Source: Pomphorhynchus laevis (lineage: Eukaryota; Acanthocephala; Palaeacanthocephala; Echinorhynchida; Pomphorhynchidae). Taken from it: a DNA stretch of 64,000 bases. How positions within the stretch are numbered: position 1 is the first letter of the stretch; each line of letters opens with the position of its first letter. Below are positions 22,557-31,422 of this stretch, piece by piece. The position numbers and the translations under genes were made by a program. The stretch spans positions 124,001-188,000 of the forward strand of contig WNNJ02003577.1 in assembly GCA_012934845.2 (NCBI GenBank), in the 5' to 3' direction. The notes under the pieces are model-generated. The model worked only from the letters and a program-made list of their open reading frames with translations, was not told where the DNA came from and made no database searches.

Positions 22557-25152
22557 AAAAAAACGATTTATTTTAACGTGGCAAATGCGTGCCAGCGCAC
22601 GCTTACATGACCACAACAAAAAACAAGACTGTGAATCAGGTGTCGAGAAGGTGTGAACGGAGGAGGTGTTTGAATATGATAAAGGAGGGAGCGCGGCGGA
22701 CGTCGAGAGGGAGTTGATTCCAGGCGAGTGAGGCGGCGACGAGGAAGGATCGGAGACCGTAGTTGTTGGAGTAATTAGGAACGTGGAGTAAGAGGGAATT
22801 ACGGGAACGCAGTGATAGAGAGTGGTTAGACGAGTGTCGTCTAAAAGAGAGGTTGATGAACGTTGGGGAGCCGACAGCAATGAGATGAAAAATTACAAGA
22901 AGAAGCCAGAGTTGTATGTGAATGTGAATGGTGGAACAGGAGAGTTGGGCAACATATGTGGATGTGTGGTCGAAGCGACGGAGACGAAAGAGCACTCGAA
23001 CGGCGGTGTTGATTATTCGTTGTAGGGGTAGGATGATGGATTTTGGAGAATTGGCGAAAAGGCTAAGGCAGTAATCGATTTTAGGGAAAAGAAGCGATGA
23101 AAGAAGAGACGTACAAGAACGGAAGTCGATAAGGGGGCGGATACGGCGGATGTCACGGAGAATTAAGTTAGATGAGCGGACCTTGTCACGGACGAAGGGT
23201 TTAAGGGAAAGGTGATCATCGAAATGGAAGCCTAAGAAAGTGAGATTGTGGACTATGGGGATGATCGATGAGGCAAAATATACAGTGGGATGAGATATGT
23301 TTGGTTTACGGGGGAGGATCCACATTATTTTGGACTTTTTGGGGTTTAGAACGAGACGGAGATTGGAGAGACGTTTGTAGATAGAAGAAAGACAGTTGGA
23401 GGCAGAAATGCCGATATCGTGTATGCGATGTGCGGGTGCATGAGCATAGATTAGAATGTCATCGGCGTATTGCATGACCTTAAAGGAGTAAGGTTTGATA
23501 AATGGAGATAGATCGCCAAGCAGAAGAGAGAAAAGCAGGGGACCTAGGACTGAACCTTGTGGGACCCCGCAAAAAATAAGGATGAGAGGGGAGTATGATG
23601 AATTAGAACAGACGCGAAAGGAACGGTCGGATAGATATGAGGCGAACCATGTTAAGGAGGAGGAAAAGTCGGAATCATAACTAAGGCGAGAAAGGAGGAT
23701 GGAGTGGTCTAAGATGTCGAATGCGGAGGAGAGGTCGAGGGAGATGAGAACACTATATAGAGCCTTGTCTCGAGAAATGAGTAAGTCATTGTACACTTTT
23801 ATGCATGCGATTTCTGTCGAGTGATTAGAGCGGAAAGCGGATTGGAAAGGAGGGTACAGATTGGATGAGGAGATATAAGCGTTGATTTGTATTAAGATGA
23901 GGCGTTCTAAGAGCTTAGAAAGAGTAGGGAGTAGTGAAATGGGGCGATAGCTAGAAGGAAGGGATGGGTCGAGCGATTGTTTCTTAAGGAGGGGACGAAC
24001 GATTGCGGATTTCCAGTGTGAAGGGAAGATACGACTGCGGATGGACGAGTTAAACAAGGTTGTGAGAAATGGGGATATCGATGAGCATATAGATTTTAAT
24101 ATGTGAGTAGGCAGGGGATCGGCAGGTGAGGTTTTGTTGGGCAAGGACATGAGGACAGATGATACTTCTGTAGGTGAGACTGGGAGAAGATGAAAGAGTT
24201 CCGGGAGGATGAGATTAGACTGGGCAGAGTGGGATAGGATGGAGACCGGGGTGTGAGAGAGCAACGTGGATACTTTAGTCTGGAGAAATGACGAATAATC
24301 ATTGGCATTGATGTTGCACGGCGAAGAGGAGCGAGCAAGGATTGAGTTAAAAGTATGCCAGAGAGTCTTAGAGTTGAATGAAGTGATGATTTTATGCTGC
24401 CAGAAGGAGTTGCATTTGGTACGTAGTAGGTTGAGATGAGACCGGCGAAGAGCAAGATAGGAATCACGGAAAGACGGAGTGATCGAGCGGAAATCGCGTC
24501 TGAGAGAGCGGTGATAGACTCGAAAAGCATGGCGGAGTCGACGCTTTGATAGTAGGCATTGGATGTCAAACCATGGGGCACGGTGCAAGCGACGGTGTGG
24601 GTGAGACTTGAAGGGCAAGAGAATATCGAGAGTGGATGTGAGTTCGGAGTCGAAAAGAAAGGCGAGATCGTGAGGAGATGATTTTGTTATTGTGGGTAAT
24701 GATAGAGATGATTTGAGTAAGGCAGAGCGGAGAAGGGAGAGGTCAAGATTTCTCCAAGGGCGACGTAGAATTGTAGGTGTGTGAGGAGGGGTGTGGTTGT
24801 GAGTGAGATCAAGGGTGATAAGAAAGTGATCGGATAGACCAGGATCAGAGATGGACAGTGAGGTGTAGGCAGCAAAATGATCGGGGACAGCGATGATGTC
24901 GAGTGCCCCACCAAGTATATGTGTGGGGGCAGTGGAGATTAGTTTGTAATTGTAGTTGGATAGAATGTTGATGAACCGGATGGAATCCGTAGAAGAGGGG
25001 CGGTCTAGGCGGATATTGAAGTCGCCTATAACGAGTGAAGGGATTGATGACAAAGAACAATGAGAGAGGAGGTCAGCGAGTTTGGTAAAAAATGAGGCAG
25101 TAGGAGCTGATGAACCAGGACGGTATACAATGGCGAAATCATTGTTGGTCAT
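22557..25152 (-). mobile_element. LINE B1, copy 1: young, 5'-truncated
   Basis: CR1-like LINE. The 3' end (about 22557-22635 on the plus strand) holds the GCGTGC/GCACGC hairpin shared with B2 and a short A-rich tail. Its base composition is far richer in GC than the flanks. The element splits an HSP90 fragment. The phrase GTTGGTCATG occurs at both sides of the 5' junction (about 25143 and 25171). The first part of the endonuclease is missing. Confidence 0.88.
22636..25152 (-). CDS. LINE B1 endonuclease/reverse transcriptase ORF
   Basis: 838 codons without a break. Residues 1-120 are the second half of an APE-type endonuclease: IVYRPGSSAP, IGDFNIRLDR, LDIIAV and SDPGLSDHFLI (SDH catalytic motif). 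The RT domain, about residues 360-660, has SAIVRPLLKK, YRPISLLPTLSKLLERL, QSAFRSNHSTEIACIKVYND, SLDLSSAFDILDHSILL, GVPQGSVLGPLLFSLLLGDL and the catalytic QYADDILIY. The C-terminal part (PLQRIINTAVRVLF, WNQLPLDVR, FKHLLRSHLL) is typical of CR1-group LINEs. The endonuclease N-terminus with its first catalytic residues is lost by 5' truncation, so the copy cannot be autonomous although its RT looks intact. The first codon shown is simply where the element begins. Confidence 0.9.
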   Translation of the reverse strand: MTNNDFAIVYRPGSSAPTASFFTKLADLLSHCSLSSIPSLVIGDFNIRLDRPSSTDSIRFINILSNYNYKLISTAPTHILGGALDIIAVPDHFAAYTSLSISDPGLSDHFLITLDLTHNHTPPHTPTILRRPWRNLDLSLLRSALLKSSLSLPTITKSSPHDLAFLFDSELTSTLDILLPFKSHPHRRLHRAPWFDIQCLLSKRRLRHAFRVYHRSLRRDFRSITPSFRDSYLALRRSHLNLLRTKCNSFWQHKIITSFNSKTLWHTFNSILARSSSPCNINANDYSSFLQTKVSTLLSHTPVSILSHSAQSNLILPELFHLLPVSPTEVSSVLMSLPNKTSPADPLPTHILKSICSSISPFLTTLFNSSIRSRIFPSHWKSAIVRPLLKKQSLDPSLPSSYRPISLLPTLSKLLERLILIQINAYISSSNLYPPFQSAFRSNHSTEIACIKVYNDLLISRDKALYSVLISLDLSSAFDILDHSILLSRLSYDSDFSSSLTWFASYLSDRSFRVCSNSSYSPLILIFCGVPQGSVLGPLLFSLLLGDLSPFIKPYSFKVMQYADDILIYAHAPAHRIHDIGISASNCLSSIYKRLSNLRLVLNPKKSKIMWILPRKPNISHPTVYFASSIIPIVHNLTFLGFHFDDHLSLKPFVRDKVRSSNLILRDIRRIRPLIDFRSCTSLLSSLLFPKIDYCLSLFANSPKSIILPLQRIINTAVRVLFRLRRFDHTSTYVAQLSCSTIHIHIQLWLLLVIFHLIAVGSPTFINLSFRRHSSNHSLSLRSRNSLLLHVPNYSNNYGLRSFLVAASLAWNQLPLDVRRAPSFIIFKHLLRSHLLDT

Positions 25153-25312
25153 GTGTTGATCATATGTTGGTCATGCAGAATGAGCGCGAAATGGAGATGT
25201 CTGATGACTAGGCTGAGCTCGATGAGGCTGAGAAGGAGGAAGACAATATGAACGTGTATGAACACGCCAAGAAAGATGACGAAGAGAAGCCCGAGAATTA
25301 TGTATGAATTTT
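25153..25312 (+). pseudogene. HSP90 fragment, part 2 (after the LINE)
   Basis: The frame continues HSP90 after the LINE: LVMQNEREMEMSDD, a TGA in place of a codon, then AELDEAEKEEDNMNV and KKDDEEKPENYV before TATGAATTT. This corresponds to the charged linker of cytosolic HSP90 (family form EKERDKEVSDDEAE...EEKPKIEDV). The in-frame stop, the short length and the lack of flanking HSP90 sequence mark it as a dead fragment, older than the LINE insertion. Confidence 0.7.
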
Positions 25313-25395
25313 TATTATATTTTGTTCATTTTATAATTATATTAAATACGTAAACCAAAAAATTTAAACTCTTAAGTGGTAAATTATCATTATTA
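25313..25395 (+). repeat. PLE-family tail scraps
   Basis: CATTTTATAATTATATTAAA then TACGTAAAC matches the terminal phrase of the PLE copies, and AAATTTAAACTCTTAAGTGG matches the sequence after their thumb ORF. The second scrap seems to continue beyond the family-A LINE at about 29165, so the LINE may sit in a PLE copy. Confidence 0.4.
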
Positions 25396-25471
25396 TATAC
25401 AGAGCTTTGACCGAGAAGGCCGTTTTGCCCGCTCATCGTACATTACAAAACATTAAACAAACATATCAATT

Positions 25472-26602
25472 TCAACCAAACCAAGGATAAAAACTTCCAA
25501 TGTTGCCTTGATCAGCGTGTCTTATCCAAATGTTGACCATGGCTTTGAATTGGCTCAATGATGACGCAGTCATGATGTCGTGAGGCAATGCGTTCCACAA
25601 CTTTCTCACTCTGCGTGACAATCGAGATACCATTGTCGACCTTCTAATTTGTCTTGCGCGTAATGCGAGAGAATGACCCCTGCGACTTTGTCGGACATTC
25701 AATTTAACACATTCACTTGGGTATCCATCTATCCCCTTTACTATAGACCACATCGCAAACAGATCCAGAACGAGTAGTCTGGCTTGCACTAATATTATGC
25801 CTATTGAAGTTAAATGATCGCTATAACTCATCATTTTACATCCTCGAACGAGCTTGCTGCCACGACGTAGAATTATCCCCAAATCCCTCATCTCACCTCT
25901 TGTAGAAGGGAATGATGCCTGGATAGCATATTCGATATGGGGACGAACAAGCGCATTATATAGCCGAACAAAACACTGAGGAGATATTAACAAAAAACAA
26001 GTTTTAATTAGATAAATCAACTTCCTTGCTGAACCGCTACGTCTTTCAGTATCCATTTTAGTTTTAAGTGACGATTGCGTAAGTATGCCAAGATCACGAA
26101 CCTGATTAGTCGAAATGATACTATATGTCCCGACACTATACAAGGAAGACACATTGGCCCTGCCGAGACGAATGTGTGAGCACTTAGAAATGTTTAACAA
26201 TGCCCCAGTATTAACACTCCACGTATAAACCCTGTCAATGTCACGCTGTAAGCGGATATGGTCATCTGCAGATATGACCTCACACCATATTTTGATGTCG
26301 TCAGCAAAGGCTAAACACGGACAATGGAGCTGTGTGAGTAAACTGTTCATGAACATGTTAAACAATAAAGGTCCTAGTACAGAACCCTGAGGAACTCCAG
26401 ACGTAATTAAATGTGGTGAGGATAGGGTACTACCAACTCGTACTCTGAAAGATCTATTAGATAGAAAATCTCTAATCCATCCTATAACTGAGCTATTAAT
26501 GCCATAGCTGACCACTGTTTGAATGAGGAGACTATGGGGAACACGATCGAACGCACGACTAAAATCGAACAGAATAACGTCAACTGCCTTTCCTTGAGAC
26601 AT
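25472..26602 (-). CDS. Family-A1 LINE ORF2, C-terminal piece (RT palm and thumb)
   Basis: 376 codons. It starts within the RT: VILFDFSRAFDRVPHSLLIQ, SFRVRVGS, TSGVPQGSVLGPLLFNMFMN and the catalytic LAFADDIKIW, then LNISKCSHIRLG. The C-terminal region is characteristic of the CR1/Jockey group (LVRPHIEYAIQA, LRRGSKLVRG, RRGHSLALRARQIR, LWNALPHDI). The frame is the same as the piece at 26612-27385. Only the TGA at 26612-26614 separates them, where the other family-A copy has TGG (motif RE.W). All visible catalytic residues are kept. Confidence 0.85.
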   Translation of the reverse strand: MSQGKAVDVILFDFSRAFDRVPHSLLIQTVVSYGINSSVIGWIRDFLSNRSFRVRVGSTLSSPHLITSGVPQGSVLGPLLFNMFMNSLLTQLHCPCLAFADDIKIWCEVISADDHIRLQRDIDRVYTWSVNTGALLNISKCSHIRLGRANVSSLYSVGTYSIISTNQVRDLGILTQSSLKTKMDTERRSGSARKLIYLIKTCFLLISPQCFVRLYNALVRPHIEYAIQASFPSTRGEMRDLGIILRRGSKLVRGCKMMSYSDHLTSIGIILVQARLLVLDLFAMWSIVKGIDGYPSECVKLNVRQSRRGHSLALRARQIRRSTMVSRLSRRVRKLWNALPHDIMTASSLSQFKAMVNIWIRHADQGNIGSFYPWFG

Positions 26603-26611
26603 GGATTCAAT

Positions 26612-27385
26612 TCAGGCCTCACGGGCAGACAAAAGGTTGGTAAGGCAAGAACGTCCTTTTCTGAAGCCATGTTGCATAAAGCTATGCTGACCTGATATGC
26701 TCAAGTGTCTGAATATATGTTCGTGGATGATCCTTTCCAGTACCTTATCCAAATGACTTGTAAGACTTATAGCTCGATAGTTGTCTGCTATCCTCGGGTC
26801 ACCCTTTTTGAATACCGGCACCACTATCGCACTCTTCCATTCAGACGGTACCTTCATGCTATCCAGATATGCCTGAAACAAGCTAGTGACCGAAGGAGCC
26901 AAATGTTGACTCAACACCATGAGTAGATGCGGATGAATATCATCAGGACCTGAAGAAGATGAAGACGACAAATGTGATAACCTCCAAGCCACATCATCCA
27001 CATTGAATACAATGGGAGCACTAATGCATGTAGGAAAACTGACTGACTGAACACTATCTTCTATGGTCGAACTAGCATTATGTAGGTCAAATGCATTAGC
27101 AAACTCATTGGCAACGTCTGAAAGGGAATCAAGCAACTTACCGTTTGATGATAATTTAGTGATTGCACAATAAGTACGCGTACTTTGACGAACATATGAC
27201 CAAAAGCGTTTGGGCGAGCTATTTAAAGATTGCACAATTTGGTCCTCATACTCCATACGTTTCTTAATTCTGAGGCGTTTATATGCATTGCGAGCAAGTT
27301 TGAATTGAGCAACCAAATTACCTTTGTGCCTACACTTTCTGAACATTGTCGCGTCTTTTGATTGCTTCACGTAGGCTACTGTCAA
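26612..27385 (-). CDS. Family-A1 LINE ORF2, middle piece (linker and first RT motifs)
   Basis: 257 codons. It has RFWSYVRQSTRTYCAITKLS, SSSSSGPDDIHPHLLMVLSQ, a RT block WKSAIVVPVFKKGDPRIAD then YRAISLTSHLDKVLERII, and HGFRKGRSCLTNLLSAREA before the stop. These align in order with the intact family-A ORF2. It overlaps the endonuclease piece upstream by 56 bp in another frame, marking a single frameshift. Confidence 0.85.
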   Translation of the reverse strand: MTVAYVKQSKDATMFRKCRHKGNLVAQFKLARNAYKRLRIKKRMEYEDQIVQSLNSSPKRFWSYVRQSTRTYCAITKLSSNGKLLDSLSDVANEFANAFDLHNASSTIEDSVQSVSFPTCISAPIVFNVDDVAWRLSHLSSSSSSGPDDIHPHLLMVLSQHLAPSVTSLFQAYLDSMKVPSEWKSAIVVPVFKKGDPRIADNYRAISLTSHLDKVLERIIHEHIFRHLSISGQHSFMQHGFRKGRSCLTNLLSAREA

Positions 27386-28403
27386 ACCACAAAGGCTTCT
27401 TATAAGCAGTTTTACGTATTAATCTACGAGGAGCAAAATAATCAGATATACGAATTAGTAAATCTCGAATGAAATGCCAACGTTCCTGGCTTCCAACATC
27501 ACCACACTCAAAGTTCAACGAGGACACAAACTGTTGTAACATCTCAACATCAACATGATGCCATGATCTCTTCGTCAATGAAGGTTCGGCATCGATTGCA
27601 AGAATATCTGAAGCTATAGTCAGCTTAAACACCAAAACACAGTGATCACTTCCTCCTATTGGAGGATTATGGGATAGGTCACATATCTGACCATCTCTTT
27701 GAGAAAATACAAGATCAAGTATAGAACGTACGCTATCAGTGCCAAATCTAGTAGGAGCAGATGCATGCTGAATGAATAATTGATTACATACCAAGAACTC
27801 CCATAGATTCTTATCCTCACTGAAACAGTTACCAATAATACTGTTGCCATCTTGATCAATCACCAGGGCCGGTAGATTAAAATCACAAACTAAGATGAAA
27901 GAGTGATCACGCATACTACAAGCTCTAGTTAAAATATGCATCAGCTCATCATCTAAAATGACTGATTTGGGTGTTCGATAAAGAACACCCAATGAAACGT
28001 GGAGGCTATATATAACAAGATCAACTATTAAGCACTCACAAGTTCCGTCTCCATTTGAGTATCTTACCATATTGCTAATAACGTTCCTATCCTGAACATA
28101 CAGTGCTACTCCACCACTCCTCTTAGGAGGGCATCTATATGAACGTAATAATTGATAACCTGGAATAGATACTACGTTATCAAGAATGGCATCGTGTAAC
28201 CACGTCTCAGAAATAGCCAACACGTCTGCATGCATAGAATGCGTCCAAACTCTAACATCATCAAGATTCGAAATTAAACTACGAATATTAGTGTAGCCAA
28301 TGATAGGAGCACGTTGAGACGTGCAACCCTGAGAATGCACATCAGCATTCGGAATCAAACAATCGAAGCAAATGAGATCGCCCTCGTTACGAGTGGACGC
28401 CAA
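27330..28403 (-). CDS. Family-A1 LINE ORF2, endonuclease piece
   Basis: 357 codons of an APE-type endonuclease: IIGYTNIRSLISNLDDVRVW, DVLAISETWLHDAIL (catalytic E), GGVALYVQD, VLYRTPKSV, LVCDFNLPAL, SVRSILDLVFSQRD and PPIGGSDHCVLVFKL (SDH). It ends in the linker WFDSSLREAIKRRD. The first codon of the open frame is TTG. In the fuller copy ORF2 overlaps the end of ORF1, and the same arrangement is seen here. Confidence 0.85.
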   Translation of the reverse strand: MASTRNEGDLICFDCLIPNADVHSQGCTSQRAPIIGYTNIRSLISNLDDVRVWTHSMHADVLAISETWLHDAILDNVVSIPGYQLLRSYRCPPKRSGGVALYVQDRNVISNMVRYSNGDGTCECLIVDLVIYSLHVSLGVLYRTPKSVILDDELMHILTRACSMRDHSFILVCDFNLPALVIDQDGNSIIGNCFSEDKNLWEFLVCNQLFIQHASAPTRFGTDSVRSILDLVFSQRDGQICDLSHNPPIGGSDHCVLVFKLTIASDILAIDAEPSLTKRSWHHVDVEMLQQFVSSLNFECGDVGSQERWHFIRDLLIRISDYFAPRRLIRKTAYKKPLWFDSSLREAIKRRDNVQKV

Positions 28404-28490
28404 CGCACAAACGGCCTTTTCCGGACAACTCGAAAATCCCGAATAACTAGGTTATCTTCTCCCTCCAAAATGCGACGATTCAACTCAATC

Positions 28491-29078
28491 CTAGCCTTCC
28501 CTCATCATGCTTCTTTCCTTTATCGAATAATCAGGACGGATACGAACTATATCACCACGCAATTTGTTCGAAACAGACATCACGAATCCAGCCTGTTCAT
28601 TAGTTTCAAATACCACCTTTAACAACCTCGGGAAATCCAACCGCTTACCTAAACGATATAGACCAAGCACCTTAATTTGTCCGACAAAGTCGCGGCTCTC
28701 GCCTGCGCATATCTGAGTTAATACGGAATGTACATGGTCTAAATCCGCGTCCATTTTTCTTTGCTTGGTGTATGATGATGGAGCCTCAGGCACATTTTGA
28801 AGGATTGGGCATCGATTTTGCAAGGCGCTACGCGCTTTACCCGATCGATTCGCTTTTTTTGGTTTACCAGTCATAATGTGATTTGAACTAAAATTGTGAG
28901 GATTACGAATATGCGATGAACTTTGCTCTTCCCGATCATTGCAACTGTTTGCCATCAAATCTCCAGACACTTTGCGACCATCAGCGACAGCAAGTGCAAC
29001 CAACTCACGACTTGTCGCCACTACTTGATTTCCAGATGTGTTTGCAGTTGATTGTGAGTCCGGTTCTATGAAACGCAT
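28491..29078 (-). CDS. Family-A1 LINE ORF1, C-terminal piece
   Basis: 195 codons. A low-complexity middle is followed by DADLDHVHSVLTQICAGE, VLGLYRLGKRLDFPRLLKVV, then RGDIVRIRPDYS. This is the RRM-like RNA-binding region that also ends ORF1 of the 45176-49891 copy (RVFRLGKKLSDRPRLLKVVL). The frame is lost near 28491, and the family C-terminus (IELNRRILEGEDNLVIRDFR) is readable in another frame down to about 28345. The N-terminal zinc finger is not readable; the element is probably truncated near 29165. Confidence 0.7.
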   Translation of the reverse strand: MRFIEPDSQSTANTSGNQVVATSRELVALAVADGRKVSGDLMANSCNDREEQSSSHIRNPHNFSSNHIMTGKPKKANRSGKARSALQNRCPILQNVPEAPSSYTKQRKMDADLDHVHSVLTQICAGESRDFVGQIKVLGLYRLGKRLDFPRLLKVVFETNEQAGFVMSVSNKLRGDIVRIRPDYSIKERSMMREG

Positions 29079-29439
29079 GCTATTTGAGAAACTGGAAGTA
29101 GAACTATCAATCGATTCGGATTGATCACGCAGTTTCTCGTTTTGGACTAAACGAGTATCCAGAGAATAAGGGAATTTATCATGAATAGTAAATTATATAA
29201 TTCGTGTTACAATTTAATTTTATCAGATTTAATCATTTAGTTTCATTTTATTCCCAGCAAGATGCGAAATATTGTTCGTTTCTTGATCGAACGTTTGACA
29301 GTTTGATATTTACTCAACAGATGTGATTAGCATAAAGTACATAAAAAGTATGGTTTGCGGCATAAATTAAATTTGCTGCTAACTTTTTATTTGATCAGGA
29401 TTATCCCAGTTTCGTTCCTTATAAATAATAATTAATAAT

Positions 29440-30765
29440 AAATATAAAGAAAAATTAAACAAATTTAAACTCTTAAATAGGAAAAATTATGAATGAATAG
29501 TAGATAATATACTCTGTGTTAGAATAAACTATTATACTAGATAATGAAATTTTATTAGAGAAGATACATCATTAGCTTGTATTTGGCTCCGCTGCTAAGT
29601 TGAGTTGATGAATAGGTGACGAAACACAATGGCATGACTATTCTTCCTAATGATCTCTAATCTCTATCTGATACATTGTATGTTATTTATTAGTCAATTC
29701 AAAAATTTGACTTTCATTTTAAATTCTAAATTTATATAATTTTAAACTATATAAAATCTTCTAATTATTTATTACTTATGTTATTTATTCTTTAAATCAT
29801 TATTTTTAATTATTTATTATTCACAATTATCTATTTTATTTTTTTATTTATAAAAAAGATGAAATATAAAGAAAAATTCAGCTTAAATATTCTTGATTAC
29901 CTTCCCCTTCTTATCAATTCAGCTAAACAGTTATTGAATCAGTAAATCACTTTACTGATCTAGGTGTTGTTATCTCCTCCAATTTTAAAATATCGTCTTC
30001 ATTCTACTGCGATTATTGCAAAATACCGTAGAATCTTAGGATTTCTTCATCGAAACGTTGGACGACTTGAGCCAAATGTTTTACGCATTGTATATTCGAG
30101 TCTCTTAAAATCACATATGCTCTATGCAGCTCACGCGACACACCCTCAACTGAAATCAGAATTGTGAGTGAATTCGACAACATTTTGAGAAGAGCCACAC
30201 ACTTGGTTCCGGCAACTCGCTCCATTCCTTATCCAGTTAGACTAGAGACGTTGGGTATAAGATCTATTGAATGCGATCTGTTGATTGCAGATCTTACACT
30301 AGTGTGGATGTCGCTGCGCGTGCCTAACCATCCGTGTAAGCAGCTGTTCTGTCTTCGTGAATCCTCAATGTTACGTGGACACGAGCTATGTTTGAAACAT
30401 CGATCAAAGCATCGAAAAAATTGTACGACAGTGATTGATCACGTCTGTAAACGATGGAATAGATTATCACCTGGTGTGATCAACAGATCTACCGCTGTGC
30501 AATTCAAAGAACGCCTAAAGCTTAACCTCATGAACTCTTGATGTTTTTTTTTCGTTTTTTTTTGTTTTTTTTTATTCGATGTGATGCTTCCTTACGAGCT
30601 TCAGCTCCCTTGGAAGTCGACATATAATAAATTAAAATAAAATTTTTTATTTATTTTTTAATATATCTATTTTATTTTTTAAATTTATATAAAATTTATT
30701 TTTTTTCAAATTTATATATAGTATAAAATACGTATATTCAGTTAGCTAATCCAATGTACTTCTAT
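29440..30765 (+). mobile_element. Penelope-like element copy 5, split by an A2 LINE
   Basis: 29455-29890 follows the tail of the copy at 6345-6660, including ATTAGCTTGTATTTGGCTCC, then TTGATGA (29605-29611) and GAAAC (29621-29625) at hammerhead spacing. The sequence is interrupted by an A2 LINE fragment and resumes at about 30645 to end with the AAATACGTATATTCAGTTAG phrase near 30750. Stem I is largely lost in this copy. Confidence 0.55.
29890..30640 (+). mobile_element. LINE A2 3' fragment inside a PLE copy
   Basis: Two open pieces (29964-30167 and 30164-30541) give the C-terminal third of an A2-type ORF2: LDDILRRATHLVPATR-like, LETLGIRSIECDLLIADLTL, LRESSMLRGHELCLKHRSKH, RWNRLSPGVINRSTAVQFKE. 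A T-rich 3' UTR follows, with GATGTGATGCTTCC and GAGCTTCAGCTCC. It matches the A2 copies at 13406-13990 and 40400-41960. The 5' truncation and one or two frame breaks make it inactive. Confidence 0.75.
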
Positions 30766-31422
30766 CAACAAAAACGAGAACGTGCAGTAATTTTAATGGA
30801 GTTTGTCTCGAGTAAAAGTCAACTCAACTAATTAATTATGATAAATAGTATTAGAATTAAGTATTGAGCCTGAGTATCGATCCTTAGTGTTGTTTACAGA
30901 GTTAAAATAATGTCTCTTAGTATCTTATACATCTTCTTAGTTTGTATAAGGATTGAGAGGGATTCTGTTTCTCTGTTGATAATTTTGTTTAATATAAATA
31001 TATATTCTTATAATATCATAGCAAAAATAGTTACAAATCAAAAATAACAGGGTATTCGATCGTATACAGCGTTTAGCTTAACATATGAGTTTCGTCGTTA
31101 AGTTTGTCATTGTATTAAATAAAAACCTGACAAGTCCGATATTTTCACTAACACCGCTGGACGGTTGTGAGCAGAACGCGGACCCTGGATGCACATCGAG
31201 ATGCATCGTGCAAACTGCAGTTCAATTCTTGCCAGGATCCTCGATACTTCATAAGTATATGGTAACTGTTTCTTTGCTGCAAGTTTGTGTGCTATTATTT
31301 TGATAACCGCAACAGCCAACTTTGTTCCGCTATGTAAGAGATTGTAATAGGAATAAAACTAGCTCGTTCAACTAACGCGATACACTCTCCCGGTATTTAG
31401 ATGTTTTTCAAATTGATACGTT
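30766..31422. other. No gene recognised
   Basis: A moderately AT-rich stretch. A GC-richer block at 31150-31250 is open on both strands (for example GCEQNADPGCTSRCIVQTAV on plus), but I recognise no family and see no convincing start or splice pattern. It may include the 5' UTR of the family-C LINE that follows. Confidence 0.4.

Larger units (their letters stand above)
25396..29165 (-). mobile_element. Family-A LINE, copy A1: nearly complete, few breaks
   Basis: ORF1 remnant (28340-29078) and ORF2 (25472-28403) are collinear with the fuller copy at 45176-49891. ORF2 is disabled by one frameshift (about 27330-27385) and one nonsense codon (26612-26614). The 3' end is a short ATAATAATGATAAT-type tail. 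It is diverged from the 45176 copy, so it is a distinct subfamily. Confidence 0.88.

Noticed and set aside
22822-25060. Several open frames on the strand opposite, or in other frames of, the B1 ORF
   Set aside because: They are shadows of a GC-rich 838-codon ORF with full RT motifs and have no recognisable products.
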